A stretch of 64,000 nucleotides of DNA. It comes from JAUCQB01 sp964586235. GTDB lineage: Bacteria > Planctomycetota > Phycisphaerae > UBA1845 > PWPN01. Made by a program: the position numbers and the translations under genes. The notes below the pieces were generated by a model, which saw nothing but the letters and a program-made list of their open reading frames with translations, ran no database searches and was not told the DNA's origin. The stretch covers positions 1-64,000 of the forward strand of contig CAZPIO010000016.1 in the NCBI GenBank assembly GCA_964586235.1, written 5' to 3'. Shown one piece after another: positions 8,532 to 17,073 of this stretch (positions within the stretch are counted from its first letter, which is position 1; each line of letters starts with the position of its first letter).

Positions 8532-9764
8532 ATGTTCGAGAAGTATCCCGTGAGCGCACCCCACGTTCAACTCATCGTCGACGTCGATCGCGGCGACGTG
8601 CCGCCTTCGCTTCAGGCCGCCCTGAACCGCCTGCAGGCCCGGGTGTCGATCCGTTCACTCGAGAAAGCCCTGGCCAACGGCGTGTCTCCTTCGGCGGACG
8701 TGTGCGTAATCCTCTCGGATCGACAGGATTCGGACGACGTTCTTGGCCGTATTCTGGCCGACGCCTCCGATCGGGCCTGTGCCACGCTGGTGTTGCCCGG
8801 AGAGCGCAAGCCCGAGCATCTGCCCAACAGCGATCCGAGCTCGGCCCACCTCCCGGCCGCGCGGATGGCCGTCGAGCCTGCCGCTTCGCAGGTCAGCGTT
8901 GACGAGTTGACCGGGCGAATCCGGGCCCTGTGTGATATCCGGGCGCCGATGCGGCGAATGCAGGAGGAGCTTGCCCAACTCCGCAGACGCGGCGCGGAAC
9001 TGCTCGCCGGCGCGAGGCATTTCGATGAGCAACTCGAGCTGGCCAGCCAGTTGCAGAGCGACCTGCTGCCGGAGCTGCCCGAGGACACCGGCCCGCTGTC
9101 GGTTTCGGCGCTGTTTCTGCCGGCCGACCGCGTCAGCGGAGACCTGTACGACGTGTCGATGATCGATGCCGACCGGATCAGCATCTCTGTCGCTGATGCC
9201 ACCGGCCACGGCATGCCGGCCGCCCTGTTGACGATCTTCATCAGGAACTGCCTCCGCGGCCGTGAAGTGGTCGGGCACCAGGACCGGATCATCGAGCCCG
9301 ACGAACTGCTCCGCCGCTTGAACCACGAATTGCTGCGCTCCAATCTGACACAATGCCAGTTCATCACCGGGCTGAACGCCATCTTCGATGAGCCGACCCG
9401 CAGCGTACGCTGGGCCCGCGGTGGCGTACCCTACCCGATCCTGCTTCGCCGCGGTCAGCGTCCGCGACGGGTGCTCAGCGACGGCGGCCTCATCGGTGCG
9501 TTCGAGGACATGTCTTTTGAGGTCGTATCCCACCACCTCCAGCCGGAGGACATCCTGCTGTTCCACACTGATGGTCTGGAAACAGCCTTCCGCCGGCGCG
9601 GCAATGGAGGGCCCTGCGACCTGCTGGAGACCGACTGGATCAACCGCCTCGCTCTCGATGGCCCCGAGATCGCCTTCGCGGAACTGCGGCGCCACGTGCT
9701 CAACATACCCGAGAGCCAGTGGTACAAGGACGACATCACCGCGATTGCCCTCTCAATCATGTAA
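8532..9764 (+). CDS. SpoIIE/RsbU-type PP2C serine phosphatase
   Basis: This 410-residue protein has an N-terminal receiver-like or unclassified alpha/beta domain (about 1-130) that ends in a coiled coil (MRRMQEELAQLRRRGAELL), then a SpoIIE phosphatase domain. Metal-binding motifs are all visible: RVSGDLYDV, VADATGHGMPAALL, FHTDGLE and KDDITAIA. Such enzymes dephosphorylate anti-sigma-factor antagonists in partner-switching pathways; no antagonist or anti-sigma gene is adjacent. The ATG at 8532 is preferred to a start nine codons upstream because it has AGGTG upstream and begins the recognisable domain. It is cytoplasmic, with no membrane segment. Confidence 0.88.
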   Translation: MFEKYPVSAPHVQLIVDVDRGDVPPSLQAALNRLQARVSIRSLEKALANGVSPSADVCVILSDRQDSDDVLGRILADASDRACATLVLPGERKPEHLPNSDPSSAHLPAARMAVEPAASQVSVDELTGRIRALCDIRAPMRRMQEELAQLRRRGAELLAGARHFDEQLELASQLQSDLLPELPEDTGPLSVSALFLPADRVSGDLYDVSMIDADRISISVADATGHGMPAALLTIFIRNCLRGREVVGHQDRIIEPDELLRRLNHELLRSNLTQCQFITGLNAIFDEPTRSVRWARGGVPYPILLRRGQRPRRVLSDGGLIGAFEDMSFEVVSHHLQPEDILLFHTDGLETAFRRRGNGGPCDLLETDWINRLALDGPEIAFAELRRHVLNIPESQWYKDDITAIALSIM

Positions 9765-10246
9765 TGGTCGCTGTGCGGACAGCGGCCTCTCACTTGCGGA
9801 TATGATTGCCCAACCGTTGTTGCAGAGGCTGAGTTGTCAAAAGCCATGGCGGCGCCCGCCCGCCTGCGGCGAGGTCTGCGACCGCGGCGGACTTGGCCAT
9901 GCCACCCTGTTGGCGATGCGCCCTGCGCCGACGGGTCCGTGACAGTTCAGGCGGCTCTTTCAGAACCCCGAGCCTGGTCGACGTGGCGACCGCGAGCAAG
10001 TGGGCTTCTGATCGTACGACCGCTTCGCGGTCTGGCCCGTCGCTTGCGCTCCGGGTTCTGAATTAGCCTTGCCGCTGCCCCGCCTAGACTGTCACGCACC
10101 GTGCGGCGACGGCGGGCTCGTCCGATGCTCGCCGCCGGGAAGCCCGCCGGTATAATGCGTCCTCGCAGGGCCAGGAGCCCTGACGCGTTCGGGCGTGTGG
10201 GTGCATCGGGCAACCCATTCAATGAGTTCAGGCGGGCCTGCCGACT
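9765..10246. other. Non-coding spacer with repeat copy 2
   Basis: No gene is supported between the phosphatase and the cytochrome gene. Positions 9848-9909 contain a second copy of the repeat seen at the window start (GGCGGCGC opening and 27 identical bases at 9883-9909). The remainder is GC-rich with no clear promoter. Confidence 0.6.
9848..9909. repeat. Dispersed repeat, copy 2
   Basis: It begins with GGCGGCGC like the copy at position 1, diverges in the middle (a palindrome of different sequence), and is identical again for 27 bases at its end (compare 31-57). Conserved ends with a changed middle match the pattern of the other palindromic families in this window. Confidence 0.65.
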
Positions 10247-12505
10247 TTGAAGCGGATTCCGTGCATATCGCTGTTGCTGACGGCCGTCCTTGCGGGCTGC
10301 GATTCGCGCCCGAAGCCGGCGGCATCGGCCCCGGCCGACGCGACCGCCCCGGCCAGCCAGCCGACGACCAAGCCTGCACCGACCGCAGCCTGGGGGGGCT
10401 CGGCATCTTGTGAGCGGTGCCATGAGGATGCGTACAAGGAGTGGAAGACCTCGCACCATGCCAACGCCCAGCGGGATCTTGTGCCCGAGCAGGACCATCC
10501 GGCCTTCTCGCCTCGCCGCGAAATCCATCACGGCTCCCAGGTGTCATATGCCGACATGCGTGAGGGCCGGCCAATGCTCACCACCGTCGGCTCCGACGGC
10601 AAGCAGCACGACTTCGCGCCGGTGGGGGTGATCGGCGTCGATCCGCTGTGGCAGTATCTCATCCCCGCTCCCGGCGGGCGCCTCCAGGTAACCGAGCTGG
10701 CCTTCGACCCGGCGAAGAAGGAGTGGTTCGACGTCTACGGCGACGAAGACCGCCAGTATTGGGAGTGGGGCCACTGGTCGCAGCGCGGCATGAACTGGAA
10801 CGACATGTGCGCCGAGTGCCACAACACCGATTTCCACAAGAACTACAAGGCGTCGGATGACAGCTACGACTCGAAGTATCTCGAAAAGGGCATCGGCTGC
10901 GAGCAGTGCCATGCGCCGATGCAGGCCCACAACGACTGGCAGGATCAGCATCCCGACCAGCCCGGCGACCCGACCATCCCCGACTTTGATCGCGATCGCT
11001 ACATCGAGACGTGCGCGGGTTGTCACGCCCGCCGCGGCAGGCTGACCGGCAACTATCAGCCGGGCGATCGGTTCCTCGAGCACTACGAGCCGGTTTTGCC
11101 GGATCTCAGCGACATCTTCTATCCCGACGGCCAGGTGCGCGAGGAGGACTTCGAATACGTCGCCTTCTCTCTGAGCCTGATGTACAACTGGGGCGTGCGC
11201 TGCACCGACTGCCACTATTGGCACGCCGGCACGGTGGCCACGATCGAAAACAAGCTTTGCCTGCGCTGCCACGAAAAGGGCATCGCGACCAAGCGTCCTA
11301 TCGACCAGGTCGAGCACAGCCACCACCCGCCGGACAAAGAGGGATTCAAGTGCGTCGATTGCCACATGCCGCAGACCGTCTACATGGCCCGGCACTGGCG
11401 GCGCGACCACGGGATGACTATCCCGGAGCCCATGCTGACGAAGGAGCACGGCATTCCCAACGCGTGCAGCCGGTGCCATGAGAAAGAGGGCCTCGACTGG
11501 AACATCAAGTACGTCGAAGAGTGGTACGGATCGCGCATGGACCGGCCGACGCAGACGCGCGCCCGGCTTCAGGCCCGGCTCAAGGCCGGCGATCTGACGG
11601 CCGCGCCCGACCTGCTGGCCATGCTGCGCGAGGAGAAAAACCCCAACTGGCGGGCGGTGAATGTCAAGTTCCTGACGGCGGTCCTGAATGGCCGTGCGAG
11701 CGCCGAGATGCAGCAGGCGGTCCTGGGCGAGTTCGTCTCGCGGTTACAGGATGAATCTCCGCTGGTGCAGGCCGCCGCGATGGATGCCCTCGAACCGCTG
11801 GGCGAGCAGGCGCTGCCCGCTCTGGCCCCGATGGCGGGCAGCCCGCATCGGCTGGTGCGGCTCAAAGCCGCCTGGGCTTTGCGCCGGCAGATCGACCTGT
11901 CTTCACCGCTTGGACAGGAGCTGACCGCATATCTCGAATGCCGCTATGACCAGCCGGTGGGAGCGTATCAGCAGGGACGCCTGTACGTGGATCGCGGCCG
12001 GCCGAATGAGGCCCTGCCGTGGCTCGAGCGGGCCCTCAAGTGGGATTCGAGGCTGGCTCCCGCACGGCACGAGTATGCCACCGCGTTGCAGGAGCTCGGC
12101 CGATCGCTGGAGGCGGTCAAGGTGCTGCACGAGGGCACGCGGATCGAGCCCAACAACGCCTACTATCCCTACTGGCTCGGCTTGTTGTATGACGAGATGG
12201 GGGAGACCACCGCGGCCCGCGATTCTCTCCGGGCGGCGGTCGCCCGCGACGGTTCGCAGCCGCGGTTCTGGCGCAACCTCTCACTTGCCGAGTCGAAGAC
12301 CGGCGAAATCGAGAAGGCCATTGAAGCCATCTTGCGCGCCGAGCAACTCGACCCGCAGAATCCCGACTACCCCTACACTCGGGCCACCATCCAGATGCAG
12401 GCCAACAAACCCGACCAGACCCGCGCAGCCCTCAACCGCTGCCTTGAAATCGACCCGCAATACACGGCTGCCCTCGAGATGCTCCAGGCCATCTCTTCGC
12501 GCTGA
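10247..12505 (+). CDS. Octaheme c-type cytochrome lipoprotein with HEAT and TPR repeats
   Basis: This 752-residue lipoprotein (lipobox LTAVLAGC, Cys18) carries eight CxxCH heme motifs at roughly residues 55, 188, 218, 256, 319, 338, 369 and 408, spread over a cytochrome c554-like region. Residues about 430-570 form HEAT-like helical repeats and about 575-752 form tetratricopeptide repeats. It should be exported and attached to a membrane, acting in periplasmic electron transfer. The TPR tail suggests docking to a partner. The start is a TTG at 10247, the only start giving a proper lipoprotein signal, so translation may be weak. No heme-lyase or partner oxidoreductase is adjacent. The substrate is unknown; relatives include nitrite, hydroxylamine and tetrathionate-type enzymes. 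Confidence 0.87.
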   Translation: MKRIPCISLLLTAVLAGCDSRPKPAASAPADATAPASQPTTKPAPTAAWGGSASCERCHEDAYKEWKTSHHANAQRDLVPEQDHPAFSPRREIHHGSQVSYADMREGRPMLTTVGSDGKQHDFAPVGVIGVDPLWQYLIPAPGGRLQVTELAFDPAKKEWFDVYGDEDRQYWEWGHWSQRGMNWNDMCAECHNTDFHKNYKASDDSYDSKYLEKGIGCEQCHAPMQAHNDWQDQHPDQPGDPTIPDFDRDRYIETCAGCHARRGRLTGNYQPGDRFLEHYEPVLPDLSDIFYPDGQVREEDFEYVAFSLSLMYNWGVRCTDCHYWHAGTVATIENKLCLRCHEKGIATKRPIDQVEHSHHPPDKEGFKCVDCHMPQTVYMARHWRRDHGMTIPEPMLTKEHGIPNACSRCHEKEGLDWNIKYVEEWYGSRMDRPTQTRARLQARLKAGDLTAAPDLLAMLREEKNPNWRAVNVKFLTAVLNGRASAEMQQAVLGEFVSRLQDESPLVQAAAMDALEPLGEQALPALAPMAGSPHRLVRLKAAWALRRQIDLSSPLGQELTAYLECRYDQPVGAYQQGRLYVDRGRPNEALPWLERALKWDSRLAPARHEYATALQELGRSLEAVKVLHEGTRIEPNNAYYPYWLGLLYDEMGETTAARDSLRAAVARDGSQPRFWRNLSLAESKTGEIEKAIEAILRAEQLDPQNPDYPYTRATIQMQANKPDQTRAALNRCLEIDPQYTAALEMLQAISSR

Positions 12506-12562
12506 AGTCCAGCATGCCGGCGCAAGAAGGGGCGAGAGGTGAGGGGCGAGCGGCCCGTTTTC

Positions 12563-12618
12563 TGTAGGAGCGGTCTCTGACCGCGATTCTTGACGAGCCA
12601 AAGGGTTTATCCCCTTGG
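12563..12618 (+). repeat. Bipartite hairpin repeat, copy D
   Basis: GTAGGAG, hairpin 1 (GCGGTC, TCT, GACCGC), GATT, CTTGACGAGCC, hairpin 2 (CCAAAGGG, TTTAT, CCCCTTGG with one mismatch). It lies 57 bases after the stop of the cytochrome gene in the same orientation. Compared with copy A, both stems differ in sequence but still pair. Confidence 0.8.
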
Positions 12619-12763
12619 TCTTCAACGAGGGATCACGACGACCGCCTCACCTCCCTCTCTCAAGTGGTTGATTTAGATCACCGGACGGTTCATTTCAACC
12701 AGTTGCCAGAGGCAGGCGGGGTTCTGTTTCCCGTCCAGATGCCTCAGGAGAATTGCTCGCCGC

Positions 12764-12779
12764 TGGCACAAAGCTTGCC
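12764..12779 (+). promoter_or_regulatory. Sigma-54 (RpoN) promoter
   Basis: TGGCAC, five bases (AAAGC), TTGCC fits the -24/-12 consensus TGGCAC-N5-TTGC without mismatch. It lies 45 bases before the ATG of the prepilin-like gene, with transcription expected near 12791. Sigma-54 promoters are known for pilin genes in several phyla. Confidence 0.7.
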
Positions 12780-12823
12780 ACACGATCTGTGGATCTAATG
12801 CCACGTGCGGCAGGAGGATCGTG

Positions 12824-13855
12824 ATGAAACGCTGCAATCATATCCGGGGTCTTACCTGGGTCGAAATCCTCGTGGTGGTTGTGATACTTGGGATTGTGGT
12901 CGTCTGGGTGTTTTTGTCCATGACTCGCTACCCCAAAGGTATGGCCCGGCGAACCCACTGTGCTGCGAATCTCAAAGCCATTGCCATGGCGGCCACCATC
13001 TACAGCGAGTCCAACCAGGGTTTCCTGCCATCGATCTGGCAGCCGTCCGAGTCGCCCGAGAGCCTCTCCCTCAGCCGAGTCGGTGATCGGCGACACCTTC
13101 AGGAGGGCCGGGCGGACGGCACGGCGGCCTCGCCCAGCCTCGCGAACGAAAGCAACACGCGGGCGTACCACAAGCTCCTTCAAGGCGGGCGCAAGGCACT
13201 TCTGCAGCCCAAGCAACTCATCTGTCCACAAGCGGTGAAGAACCGCGGCCACGGTCCCAGCGGAACGGATCCCAGACCAGTTATCGATGGCAGCGAGCAC
13301 ATCATGTACGATTTTGACGGCACAAGGGTCAGCCGCGACGGGGTCGAAATGCTCGAATTCAGCTACTCGTTCATGGTGCCGCTGCCCGCTCTCGATTCCG
13401 CCAGCAGACCTTTTGACGAGAGTCATCGCCAGATCGACCATCTCGATCCTCGTCTGGCCCTCGCTGCGGATCGAAATCCGTATTCCAATTCCGTCGTCGT
13501 CTCTCCACAGGGATATGGCGAGTACCAGTTCAACCCGCGAGCCCAGACCAAACCCCCGCCGCCACCGGGCGACCAGGCGGCATTCGATGCGGCCGCCAAG
13601 GTTCGTGACCGACGGCTGAACTCACGCAATCACGGAGGTGACGGGCAGAACGTGAGTTTCGTCGATGGACACGCGAAGTGGTTCAACAACGCATGGGCCG
13701 GCGCTGATGAGGACTGCATCTGGACCTTCAGCGAGCTGATCACCGATGCAGACGGCAAAACCCGGGTTCGCGATCGCGTCCCCCTTCAAGGGGCTGATTA
13801 CGGCCGGATGCGCCCCAACCCGGCGGTTTACACGGACTCGCTGCTGCTGCCTTGA
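12824..13855 (+). CDS. Prepilin-like protein, N-methylation domain with H-X9-DG-type C terminus
   Basis: This 343-residue protein has a type IV pilin-like N terminus: basic leader, Gly-Leu-Thr-Trp-Val-Glu with the conserved Glu5, then a long hydrophobic helix (ILVVVVILGIVVVWVFL). Thr-Trp replaces the usual Thr-Leu/Phe after the cleavage Gly. Near the C terminus, NHGGDGQNVSFVDGHAKWF matches the H-X9-DG motif of planctomycete major pseudopilin-like proteins. It is expected to be processed by a prepilin peptidase and held in the inner membrane or a pseudopilus. The ATG at 12824 is preferred to the GTG at 12821 because of its spacing from AGGAGG. It has its own sigma-54 promoter. Confidence 0.85.
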   Translation: MKRCNHIRGLTWVEILVVVVILGIVVVWVFLSMTRYPKGMARRTHCAANLKAIAMAATIYSESNQGFLPSIWQPSESPESLSLSRVGDRRHLQEGRADGTAASPSLANESNTRAYHKLLQGGRKALLQPKQLICPQAVKNRGHGPSGTDPRPVIDGSEHIMYDFDGTRVSRDGVEMLEFSYSFMVPLPALDSASRPFDESHRQIDHLDPRLALAADRNPYSNSVVVSPQGYGEYQFNPRAQTKPPPPPGDQAAFDAAAKVRDRRLNSRNHGGDGQNVSFVDGHAKWFNNAWAGADEDCIWTFSELITDADGKTRVRDRVPLQGADYGRMRPNPAVYTDSLLLP

Positions 13856-13911
13856 GGCGAGCGGAGATCAACGTGCGTAAACCGAGCTGCGCTGCCCGAC
13901 CGCAAAGTGAA

Positions 13912-13941
13912 AACCGGCAGGATAAACCTGCCGGCTCGCTA
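13912..13941 (-). repeat. Second-hairpin half of the bipartite repeat, copy E
   Basis: Read on the minus strand: TAG (stop codon of the NIF3 gene), CGAGCC, GGCAGG, TTTAT, CCTGCC, GGTT. Only the linker end and hairpin 2 are present. The element abuts the stop codon exactly. Confidence 0.75.
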
Positions 13942-14736
13942 TGCATCCTTCGCCGTTACCACCTTGAACGGACAGTGCGTTGGCAGGTACTCGACCTTCA
14001 CGTCGGGGAACTGCCGCTTGAGGTACCTGGACAGGTTGATGATGCCCGGCTCCTCGCTGACGGTGTGATCGACGACGATGAGCGGCAGACCGATGTCCAG
14101 GGCCCAGCGGGCGTCGCGCCACCAGGTGATCTCGGTGACGATGCCGACGTCGGCCCCCATGCGGTGGAACTCGCGGGCATTGGCGATTGCACCCGTCCCG
14201 ACGGCCACCTTCGAGACCTGCTTGTTCTGGTCGCCCACGGTCAGGATGGCCTGCTGGCCGAACTGCCGGATGCGTCGGGCAACCTCATGGGCCAGTGCCA
14301 GCACCGGCTGCTCCTTGATCGGCATGACCTTCCAGAACTTCTCGGCCTTGACCGGCTCGCCCTCCAGGCCGAGGAACGTCGCCCAACTGTCCAGGATGCC
14401 TTCCTTCGGGAAACGATCCCAGACGTCGTGACAGCGGTAAACGACCATTCCCGTCTCCTTAAGGAACGCCCGCTTGACCTTCGTGCAGGTGTCGTTGTCG
14501 CAGGCCGTCTCGTTGTCCATGTGCGAGTAAAACGTCGGCTCGTGGGTGATGAACAGGTTGCATCCCCGCCCGTGGGCCTCGCGCAGGTTGGCGATGGTGC
14601 TCATCCACGACACCGCGATGCCGGTCACCGGTGTGGTCGCGTCGCCGGCCTTGAGGGTATCGCAGGTGCCGGACCAGTCGACATACTTGCCGACTTCCCG
14701 CATGTGCTGATCGATGTCTTTGGCTGTCAGGGGCAT
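13939..14736 (-). CDS. NIF3-like dinuclear metal-centre protein
   Basis: This 265-residue protein belongs to the NIF3/DUF34 family. It shows the N-terminal segment VTGIAVSWMSTIANLREAHGRGCNLFITHEPTFYSH, where the family has a metal-binding His pair (here THEPTFYSH), and the C-terminal VVDHTVSEEPGI carrying the second His/Glu metal ligands. Family members form toroidal hexamers with a two-metal site; a role as a GTP cyclohydrolase-like or metal-handling enzyme has been suggested but is not settled. The start at 14736 gives the family N terminus. The gene is transcribed alone, with repeat copy E directly at its stop codon. Confidence 0.82.
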   Translation of the reverse strand: MPLTAKDIDQHMREVGKYVDWSGTCDTLKAGDATTPVTGIAVSWMSTIANLREAHGRGCNLFITHEPTFYSHMDNETACDNDTCTKVKRAFLKETGMVVYRCHDVWDRFPKEGILDSWATFLGLEGEPVKAEKFWKVMPIKEQPVLALAHEVARRIRQFGQQAILTVGDQNKQVSKVAVGTGAIANAREFHRMGADVGIVTEITWWRDARWALDIGLPLIVVDHTVSEEPGIINLSRYLKRQFPDVKVEYLPTHCPFKVVTAKDA

Positions 14737-14890
14737 GGTATTCCTCTATTCACCCCTCGCACGCCTGGCACCAAACGATGAATTCGGCGATCCGCCTGTG
14801 CAGCACGGCATGTCGGCGTGCGGCAGGTCAGATGAAGAGACCCGGATCGACGTTGAATCGCCTGGCCAGCAGATTTCCCGACGAGCACAC

Positions 14891-14914
14891 CACCGGGATA
14901 AACCCGGTGGCTCG
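14891..14914 (-). repeat. Second-hairpin half of the bipartite repeat, copy F
   Basis: Read on the minus strand: CGAGCC, ACCGGG, TTTAT, CCCGGT. It lies 40 bases after the DUF6259 stop, in sense orientation, past a TTAGCT element. The loop and CGAGCC are kept while the stem differs from copies D and E on both arms. Confidence 0.7.
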
Positions 14915-14924
14915 CCTGTCGATT

Positions 14925-14955
14925 GCTAAAAGCTAATAGCTAACAGCTAAAAGCT
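14925..14955 (-). repeat. TTAGCT-rich 3' element, copy 1
   Basis: On the minus strand this 31-base element starts inside the TAG stop of the DUF6259 gene. It matches 28 of 31 positions with 33289-33319, which lies three bases after another gene's stop in the same sense. It is built of spaced TTAGCT units. Confidence 0.75.
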
Positions 14956-16669
14956 ACTTATTACTTTCCTTCTTCGCCCTCTCAAAGATCTTCTTGGTCC
15001 CCGCGGACATCTGCTCCAGGTGCTTGGCATTCCCGCTGACGATCGTGGGCATGACGCCCATTCGCTCGTAGACCTCGACGCCGAGGTCGAAGTCCTTGTT
15101 ATCGGGATTGAGATGGTAGTATCCGATCAGCCGGGTGTGGCCGGCCCACAGGAACGACCCGATCGGGTGCACGCCCTCGACGTGCTTGGCCTCCAGGTCG
15201 CCCCAGCCGTCGTGGATGTGAGCCTGGGCGAAGCACTGCCGCTGGAAGGAGATCTCGTTGAGCCCTTCACCGGCGAGAACCAGTTCCGGCCGGATGGCCG
15301 CGAATTCCTCCTGCATTTGGCGCATCCCCTCGATCGTGTTTAACCCCTGGACCTGGCCGTTGTCGGTGTTCCAGGTACACAGTGTCTGGTCGATGAAGGC
15401 CGTGTCGGTCTCCATCTTCCCGCAGGTCTCAAGCAGCACGTCGATCAGCTTGTCCCGCCACAACCCGAGGCCGGGATGGATGTAGGCCATGCGCGTGTAG
15501 TCGTACGTTTGCGGCGGCCAGTACCAGCCCTCGGGGTTGTTCTGGTCGAGCGATCGAAGCTGGAAGTCGCGGACCTGCTGGAAGAACGGATGCTTCATCC
15601 AGATCGCGAAGTAGTTGAAATGCGGCATCACGTGGAAGCCCATCTTGCGGGCCTTGGCCATGTACTTGAGCCCCTGCTCGTTCGGTGTGAACTCGGGGTA
15701 GTTGACGTCGTACTTGTCCGTCCGCCACTCGCCGGACAGGTGGATCAGCGTCTCTTCCGGCGGGTGGATGGCTGCGAGGGCATCCAGGAACGCCTCGCTC
15801 TTGGCACTGGCCCAGCATGCGGCCAGGGAGATCTTGTCCACCCAGGCCGGGCGGTGCTTCCGCTTGTCGGCCAGGTCGTATGTCCGGGCGAGCCAGTCCC
15901 GGTAACGGCCGGCCGGCACCTTCCAGTCGCCCTTGTACACGTTGATCCGCCATTCGATGCCTCCGGCCGTCCGGTTGTCCCAGAGAGGCCCGGTGGGCTC
16001 ACTTTCGAAACACAGTTCGGTTTTAGGCCCATCGCGGGTGACCCGGACGGCCTTGAATCGCATCTGCGTATCCTCGCAGTGGATCATGAGACTCGATCCA
16101 TCCCGCTCGGCCACCGCCAGTTGGGCACACCACTGGAACGGCCAGAGAAAGCGCCCGCCTCCCGGCCAGGGCTTGTCAGCCTGGAACCGAAGCCCGTTGA
16201 CCACCGGGAGGATGATGGTTGATTCGGGGACGAACGGTATTCGCCAGCCGACCGACCGGACACCGCGGCGGTTGGAGAGCCCATCCGGCGTGATCCGGAT
16301 GTCATTCGTCTCAGGATCCACGGCCACGAGCAGCGAGCGGTGTGAGTCGTCGCCGTCCACGGCGATGCGGGCGGCCAGCGGTGAGATCTGGCGGACGCTG
16401 ACCGATTGGTGCTTATCCTGGGCCAGGGTGTTTCCGTTGAGGTAGAAGAGGTCGACGCCCAGGCCGGAGGGATTGGGGCCGACGAACTGCACCTTCCCGT
16501 CGGCGCTGGTCAGGCTGACCATGGACGCGCCGTCGAACACGGCCAGGACGGTCGCGGTCCGAGTGGTGACTTTCTGTCCGTCCACAGTAACCTCGGTGGC
16601 GGCCGTTGCGGGTCTCGAAGACGCAATCGCCATCACGAGAGAACCGAGAAGAATGATATTCAGTCGCAT
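14954..16669 (-). CDS. Secreted DUF6259-type glycoside-hydrolase-like protein
   Basis: This 571-residue protein starts with a signal peptide (IILLGSLVMAIASSRPATA). An N-terminal beta-sandwich (about 25-270) is followed by a TIM-barrel-like region with landmarks such as HLSGEWRTDKYDVNYPEFTP, GFHVMPHFNYFAIW, DTAFIDQTLCTWN and LAGEGLNEISF. These acidic strand ends resemble retaining glycosidases, with D at DTAFIDQ and E at LAGEG as candidate catalytic residues. The family assignment to DUF6259 is from memory of such sequences and is moderate. It probably acts on polysaccharide outside the cytoplasm. GGAG lies upstream of the ATG. Confidence 0.72.
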   Translation of the reverse strand: MRLNIILLGSLVMAIASSRPATAATEVTVDGQKVTTRTATVLAVFDGASMVSLTSADGKVQFVGPNPSGLGVDLFYLNGNTLAQDKHQSVSVRQISPLAARIAVDGDDSHRSLLVAVDPETNDIRITPDGLSNRRGVRSVGWRIPFVPESTIILPVVNGLRFQADKPWPGGGRFLWPFQWCAQLAVAERDGSSLMIHCEDTQMRFKAVRVTRDGPKTELCFESEPTGPLWDNRTAGGIEWRINVYKGDWKVPAGRYRDWLARTYDLADKRKHRPAWVDKISLAACWASAKSEAFLDALAAIHPPEETLIHLSGEWRTDKYDVNYPEFTPNEQGLKYMAKARKMGFHVMPHFNYFAIWMKHPFFQQVRDFQLRSLDQNNPEGWYWPPQTYDYTRMAYIHPGLGLWRDKLIDVLLETCGKMETDTAFIDQTLCTWNTDNGQVQGLNTIEGMRQMQEEFAAIRPELVLAGEGLNEISFQRQCFAQAHIHDGWGDLEAKHVEGVHPIGSFLWAGHTRLIGYYHLNPDNKDFDLGVEVYERMGVMPTIVSGNAKHLEQMSAGTKKIFERAKKESNK

Positions 16670-17073
16670 GTGGTCTCCGTTCAGCGGGAAGGTCGGCGAG
16701 CACGAGCTCCGTACCGGTCTCAGGGTGCGTATTATTGACCATCGAGCGAGGTCGTGCCAGCAGTGGGGTCATGTACGGCGGCCCCCCCCGACGAGGATTT
16801 CAGTTGCCTGCCGCTCTGTCGGTTTCCCGAGGTTTGTGGGAACCACTCGCAACTGGGCTCGTACGAACACTTGGGGTATTCTGGCTTTGCTGAAGTCTGG
16901 CGTCCGACTTGAGGCCCTTTGAAGGGCAATGACTTGCGATTTTCCCTTCGTCAGGGTAGAAGCTGATATTTAAGACGGTTGCACGACGGGCCCGGGTCAT
17001 AAGGATAGCTAAGAAGTCGGCAGTGAGGCAGGGAGTGGTGGAGACACTGACGCCCAGATTGTCGTATACGCGT
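16670..17073. other. Non-coding spacer between DUF6259 and HEAT genes
   Basis: No gene, repeat of the families described, or convincing promoter was found in this divergent spacer. Its middle is less GC-rich than neighbouring genes. Promoters for both genes must lie here. Confidence 0.5.

Noticed and set aside
5152..8559. 1135-residue open frame on the minus strand
   Set aside because: It is the antisense shadow of the 1044-residue secreted protein; it has no signal, motif or ribosome site, and long antisense frames are expected at this GC content.
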